In this document: piece by piece, positions 60,024-64,000 of the stretch
Layout: every line of letters starts with the position of its first letter
Position numbering within the stretch: the first letter of the stretch is position 1
Assembly: GCF_017980685.1 (NCBI RefSeq)
Contig: NZ_JACXXO010000001.1
Span: 974,207 to 1,038,206, forward strand
Length of the DNA stretch: 64,000 nt
Direction: 5' to 3'
DNA from: Pseudomonas iridis
GTDB taxonomy: Bacteria; Pseudomonadota; Gammaproteobacteria; Pseudomonadales; Pseudomonadaceae
Translations under genes and position numbers: made by a program
The notes under the pieces: generated by a model
The model's database searches: none
What the model was told of the DNA's origin: nothing
What the model saw: only the letters and a program-made list of their open reading frames with translations

Positions 60024-63000
60024 GAGCGGGGGCCTTCGCTGGACAATGAACGCCAAGGGGCTTCATGCAGGGGGCGGTACAGGGTGTCGCACCAACCGGA
60101 GAACGTCTCATCCGCGAGTAATGCGTCGAAGTCGGCAAATTGTCGGGATAATGCCGGACTCTCACGGCGCTCACCCTCGCTGGTCTGCCCGTCACCTTCG
60201 TAGGCTTTACGGGCAGCAGCTTCAGCTTTGACTGGATCGGTCTGCGATAGCCAGGCGAATGCGGTCTTTACCGCAACCGGCAATGGTTGGCGCATGCCGG
60301 CCTGCCAGGCGAGGAGTAAATCGCCAAGGAGGCTAAACGCGCGGGCTTGCTCCATCGGCTCCAGCAGCACAGTGTCGTCACTGGCGACCAATGCCGTGGT
60401 CAGTGAAAGTCCGCTGGCGCAGGCGGCAAGATGATTGACCCACGGTTTGGTCAGCCGATGCCACTTACGACTTTTGATCGAGCCAATGCTGTTGGGAATG
60501 GTCGTGACTGCTAACAAGCCACCATCAGTGCGCTGATGCAGGCCTGCGAGCCAGCCCTCAAGCCGCAAACCCTGAAAATCGAGATTGACCGGGATGGCGC
60601 TGGTCACCGGTGTCGGCCACAACGTCAGTAGCTGTTGATAACGTTGCAACAGGTCAGGGAGCGGTTCGATCAGTTCCCGCTGCAGGCATTCGCCAAAACC
60701 GGCCATGGGCAACAATCCGCTGTTTTGCAGCCTTCGGGCCTGAGCCTCGAGTGCCTGATCGATATTGTCCGGTTGTCTGAGGGCAGCTTCGAGCAGGCTG
60801 TCGCTGAGCGTATAGCGCTGCAATGCGTCCAGCACAAAAGGTTCTTCATCGGCCAGCGGAGCTTCGGCGGCTTCGAAATACACCTTGAGGCGTTGGGTAA
60901 AAAAATGTCGTGTCGGGTTACGCAGGAAATCCTGCAGCAGGGCCAGGCTCAGAGGTTCTTCCTGAACGTAAGGCGTGAGTAATTCAGCGTGGGCCTGGGG
61001 CGCATGCTGTTGATGCAACACCTGCCACTCACTGGCATAGCTGAACAGTTGATCGCCTTCATGGAAATAGCGCGCACTGAACGGCTGCAGCGGATGCTCT
61101 TCGGTCATGGCGCCTAACAGATCCTGGCTTTCGTCGATCAATCGCCAGCCGCTGGCGAGGTGATCACGCAACTGGCCAATCAGCACGGACGCCGGTCGCT
61201 CACTGTTGTCGCGAATGCTGCGGCCGACCCAACTGATATAGAGCTGATCACGTGCCGACAAGAGCGCCTCGAGCAACAGATAGCGGTCATCTTCACGCCG
61301 CGAGCGGTCTCCAGGGCGGTAGTCGCTGCCCATCAGATCGAAATCCAGCGGGGGTTGCGCACGGGGGTAATCACCGTCGTTCATCCCCAACAAACAAACC
61401 AGCTTGAAGGGAATGGCGCGCATCGGCATCAACGTACAAAAGTTCACCGCACCGGCCAGGAAGCGCTGAGACAAACGCCCCTGATCCAGGCCGGCGAGCC
61501 AGGCTTCACGGACGACCGTCAGCGGCAGCTCATCTACCAGACCTACCGTCTCACAGGTCTCCAGCCAGGTTTCACGAAGCTCTTCCAGTTGGGTAAGCAA
61601 GTAATCGTCATGTTCATTACTGGCTTTGAAGAACAGCTGCATAAGCGCTTGGAGTCGCTGCCCCCACTCTTTGGGTTGAGCCGGTTGTGTGAGCTGCTGA
61701 TGGGCGAGCTCCAGAGCATCGAGCAACGCTACCAACGGCCCGATCAATGCGGCATCCAGGCCGCCGATTTCATCATACGGTTCAATCCCTGAGCAGGCAT
61801 TGGCGGTACCTACTGCATAACCCAAGAGCATTCGGCGCAGGCCAAAATGCCAGCTGTTCTGTTCAAGTTCGTCGGGCAGCCCGAGCCCGGCACGCTGCTC
61901 GGCGTTCATCCCCCAACGGACACCCGCCCCTTCTATCCAGCGATGCAGTGTTGGCAGGTCCCGCTCTTCCACGCCGAACCGGGCACGTAATGCCGGAACG
62001 TCGAGCAGGTCGAGGATTTCGCTGACGGGGAAACGACTGTCCGGCAGCTTGAGCAGGTGCTCGACCGCGATCAGTAATGGGTCGCGGCCACGCTGCCCCT
62101 GATCCGCCAAAGTGAAGGGAATGAAGCGTGGGTCATACCGGTCGAGTTGACCAAACACCGCGCGTATATGCGGTGCATAACTGTCGACATCCGGCACCAT
62201 TACGATCACATCGCGAGGGCGCAGTTTCGGATTGGCACTGAAGCGCGCCAGTAGCTGGTCATGCAGGATTTCCACTTCGCGCTGAGCGCTGTGGGCAATG
62301 TGAAAACGGATCGAATCGTCTTCATTCAGATCAACAGCAGGCCAGTGCTCGCGGGTCTCGTTGAGTGGACGCAGCTCCAGGATATCGTCCTGAAGTTGAT
62401 TGAGCAGATTGTGTGGCTCAGATTCGCTGAACAGGTCGATGCGGCCGTCGCGAAAGACGGCGCGGTAGCTGTTGGGATCGTCGTAACTGTCGAGCAGGTT
62501 GATGTAGTCGCGACCTTGCTTACCCCATGCTGCCAATAACGGATGGGCATGCTGGTGTAGTGTTTCGGGATCCAGCACGACGGGCATTCCGCTTTTGCGG
62601 GACTGTCGCTTGTATTGGTGACGCAGCAAATCCTTGTCGGCGACGATATCGGCCCAGTGGTGACGGCAAGGGTTATGTACACACAACAGAACCTGGCTGA
62701 AACGTGCGAGTCCGGCCAGCGCTTCAAGCACCTGGGCCGGTAACGACGAAATCCCGAAAACAATCACTCGCGATGGCAGTCCAGCAGGAGCTTTCGCAAG
62801 GTTGTTGATCCGCTCGATGAATCGCTGGTGAACGCCGGCGCGACTCTGCGCCATGCCTTGTTCACCCACGTCATTCAGTAGCGCCCGCCATAGTTCGGCT
62901 TGCCAGCAGCTGGTAGCGGGCAAAGGCTTTATCTCGCCTCTGACATTTCGTAATTGATGCCGCCCTTCGGCCCAATCCTCAAGCCAGTCAGCCCGATACA

Positions 63001-63472
63001 CCTGATATTGGTCGAAAAGATCCGCTAGACGCTCAGACAATTGATAGCGCTTGCGCAAGTCAGTGTCGTGGGTAAGGAAGCGTTGCAGCGGCTCGAAATG
63101 CGCATGGTCGATGACCTGGGGTAGCAAACGCATGAGGCGCCAGGTTAGTGGCGCTTTATCGAGCAGGGATTTGGCCGGAATTTCTTCTCGCCCCAAAACC
63201 ATGCGATAGAGCTGCCACATAAAGCTACCGGGCAGTTGAACATCAATCGCTGCGGCGATGCCGCAACCACCGAGGTCGCCTTCTTCTGGATCTTCAGCCA
63301 GAGCCAGCTTTAGCCATTGGGCGATGCCGTTACTCTGCACCAACGCAATTTCGTTCTCCAGGGGAGCCAGCGGATAGCGCCGCATGATGCTGACCACCAA
63401 GCTGCGCAGTTCGTCCAGGCTATTGCTCTGAACCACCATGAATGCAGCGTTGAGGGACTGGGCGTCCGGCAT
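60020..63472 (-). CDS. recC: Exonuclease V subunit RecC
   Basis: 1150 residues. Helicase-like but with degenerate motifs, as in RecC, which reads Chi on the unwound 3' strand. Recognisable blocks are LALAEDPEEGDLGGCGIAAA, FGISSLPAQVLEALAGLARF, FTLADQGQRGRDPLL and LVCLLGMNDGDYPRAQPPLD. First gene of the recCBD cluster, about 155 bases downstream of the 5S rRNA gene. The 111 bases between the start and the rRNA terminator should contain its promoter. Confidence 0.97.
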   Translation of the reverse strand: MPDAQSLNAAFMVVQSNSLDELRSLVVSIMRRYPLAPLENEIALVQSNGIAQWLKLALAEDPEEGDLGGCGIAAAIDVQLPGSFMWQLYRMVLGREEIPAKSLLDKAPLTWRLMRLLPQVIDHAHFEPLQRFLTHDTDLRKRYQLSERLADLFDQYQVYRADWLEDWAEGRHQLRNVRGEIKPLPATSCWQAELWRALLNDVGEQGMAQSRAGVHQRFIERINNLAKAPAGLPSRVIVFGISSLPAQVLEALAGLARFSQVLLCVHNPCRHHWADIVADKDLLRHQYKRQSRKSGMPVVLDPETLHQHAHPLLAAWGKQGRDYINLLDSYDDPNSYRAVFRDGRIDLFSESEPHNLLNQLQDDILELRPLNETREHWPAVDLNEDDSIRFHIAHSAQREVEILHDQLLARFSANPKLRPRDVIVMVPDVDSYAPHIRAVFGQLDRYDPRFIPFTLADQGQRGRDPLLIAVEHLLKLPDSRFPVSEILDLLDVPALRARFGVEERDLPTLHRWIEGAGVRWGMNAEQRAGLGLPDELEQNSWHFGLRRMLLGYAVGTANACSGIEPYDEIGGLDAALIGPLVALLDALELAHQQLTQPAQPKEWGQRLQALMQLFFKASNEHDDYLLTQLEELRETWLETCETVGLVDELPLTVVREAWLAGLDQGRLSQRFLAGAVNFCTLMPMRAIPFKLVCLLGMNDGDYPRAQPPLDFDLMGSDYRPGDRSRREDDRYLLLEALLSARDQLYISWVGRSIRDNSERPASVLIGQLRDHLASGWRLIDESQDLLGAMTEEHPLQPFSARYFHEGDQLFSYASEWQVLHQQHAPQAHAELLTPYVQEEPLSLALLQDFLRNPTRHFFTQRLKVYFEAAEAPLADEEPFVLDALQRYTLSDSLLEAALRQPDNIDQALEAQARRLQNSGLLPMAGFGECLQRELIEPLPDLLQRYQQLLTLWPTPVTSAIPVNLDFQGLRLEGWLAGLHQRTDGGLLAVTTIPNSIGSIKSRKWHRLTKPWVNHLAACASGLSLTTALVASDDTVLLEPMEQARAFSLLGDLLLAWQAGMRQPLPVAVKTAFAWLSQTDPVKAEAAARKAYEGDGQTSEGERRESPALSRQFADFDALLADETFSGWCDTLYRPLHEAPWRSLSSEGPRS

Positions 63473-63583
63473 AAAGACTTCCTTGGAAAAGTACGAAAAC
63501 CAGGTCAGAACCTTAGCATTGTCGGCACGCTATGACAGCCGGACGAGGTCCGTGAATGCTGTAAGAACTTTCCTGCGGGCAAA

Positions 63584-63617
63584 ACAAAACCCCAACTGCT
63601 TTCGCAATTGGGGTTTC
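63584..63617 (-). terminator. rRNA operon terminator
   Basis: On the minus strand AAACCCCAATTGCG / AGTTGGGGTTTTGTTTTG form a strong hairpin (stem between 63587 and 63615) followed by a T-run. Lies directly after the 5S gene and before recC. Confidence 0.88.
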
Positions 63618-63627
63618 GGAATTTAAT

Positions 63628-63742
63628 CTTGACGATGACCTACTCTCACATGGGGAAACCCCACACTACCATCGGCGATGCATCGTTTCACTGCTGAGTT
63701 CGGGATGGGATCAGGTGGTTCCAACGCTCTATGGTCGTCAAG
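63628..63742 (-). rRNA. rrf: 5S ribosomal RNA
   Basis: About 115 bases. The 5' end CTTGACGACCATAGAGCGTT and 3' end GGTCATCGTCAAG pair to form helix 1, and the interior contains the conserved CACCTGATCCCATCCCGAAC. It matches Pseudomonas 5S rRNA. The gene is the last of a minus-strand rRNA operon whose remaining part lies to the right of the window. Confidence 0.95.
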
Positions 63743-63893
63743 AAATTCGGGTACTGAGTCGTGACCAGGTGGTCTCGCTTCAGCAAATTGGGTATGTGAC
63801 AGCTTTCGGTGTTTTGTGAACATCGAACTTTCGGTTCGTTTCGTCTTCACACACCGCAATCTGGCCTTTCGACGCAAATTGCTTGGGTGTTAT
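63743..63893 (-). other. 23S-5S intergenic spacer
   Basis: About 150 bases between the 23S 3' end and the 5S gene. Includes sequence similar to the usual processing stems, with no tRNA gene that I can see. Confidence 0.7.
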
Positions 63894-64000
63894 ATGGTCA
63901 AGCCTCACGGGCAATTAGTATTGGTTAGCTCAACGCCTCACAGCGCTTACACACCCAACCTATCAACGTCGTAGTCTTCGACGGCCCTTCAGGGAACTCA
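63894..64000 (-). rRNA. rrl: 23S ribosomal RNA, 3' end (partial)
   Basis: The minus-strand sequence contains the conserved 23S 3' end: GTTGAGCTAACCAATACTAA, then TTGCCCGTGAGGCTTGACCA, where it stops. The gene continues beyond the right edge of the window. Only about 107 bases are visible. Confidence 0.95.

Overview
The window is bacterial DNA from a Pseudomonas, most likely of the P. fluorescens group. Evidence for this is the recC-recB-recD cluster beside an rRNA operon, mmsA/mmsB, the yfiR-yfiN-yfiB signalling operon, Pseudomonas-type small proteins (DUF6124, DUF6555), and many paired REP sequences of the two kinds typical of this group (GTGGGAGC... and GTAGGAGCTGCCG...). The species is inferred from these features, not proven.

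Bases 1 to about 19930 are most of a lambdoid, HK97-type prophage. Its left end lies outside the window. Late genes on the minus strand run leftward: holin, overlapping spanins Rz/Rz1, HNH protein, small and large terminase, and the start of the portal gene. The early operon, also minus, runs from a Cro-like repressor through a KilA-N protein, several small unknowns, a Rha-like protein, a replication initiator with iterons inside its own gene, a DnaC-like loader, a DnaB-like helicase and a Q-like antiterminator. A divergent plus-strand block holds the CI-like repressor, a LuxR-type HTH membrane protein, a CsrA homologue, an Arc-like protein, a probable excisionase and a tyrosine integrase. The prophage ends at a copy of a tRNA/tmRNA 3' end (about 19901-19927) followed by a terminator. 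Accessory genes include a YceK-like lipoprotein, a DUF6555 protein and a serine-type tRNA.

Bases 20000 to 36000 carry chromosomal genes: a protein with a PliG-like lysozyme-inhibitor domain, a RimJ-type acetyltransferase, a chemoreceptor, an outer-membrane DUF1302/DUF1329 pair with a phospholipase C-like enzyme, and an operon of alkyl-DHAP synthase-like oxidase, glycerol-3-phosphate dehydrogenase-like enzyme and FGGY kinase next to an AraC regulator. Together these suggest capture and breakdown of a glycerolipid-type substrate (inference).

Bases 36000 to 48100 hold a DUF6124 gene with a structured leader, an N-acyl-D-amino-acid deacylase/RpiR/GntP operon, a quinone-handling pair (MdaB and a YgiN-like monooxygenase) with LysR and SDR neighbours, a TauE/SafE exporter, and small redox and regulatory genes. 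Bases 48200 to 63500 hold valine catabolism (mmsBA), the c-di-GMP module yfiRNB, and recCBD. The window ends in the 5S and 3' 23S rRNA genes on the minus strand.

The most unusual signals are in the prophage. There is a 36-bp paired-palindrome element (CGCGACAC-N20-GTGTCGCG) in three intact copies and one decayed copy. There are 22-bp iterons inside the replication gene, and a cluster of CTATC pentamers beside the terminase genes. Two sets of operators flank the repressor, whose catalytic lysine appears to be replaced by arginine.
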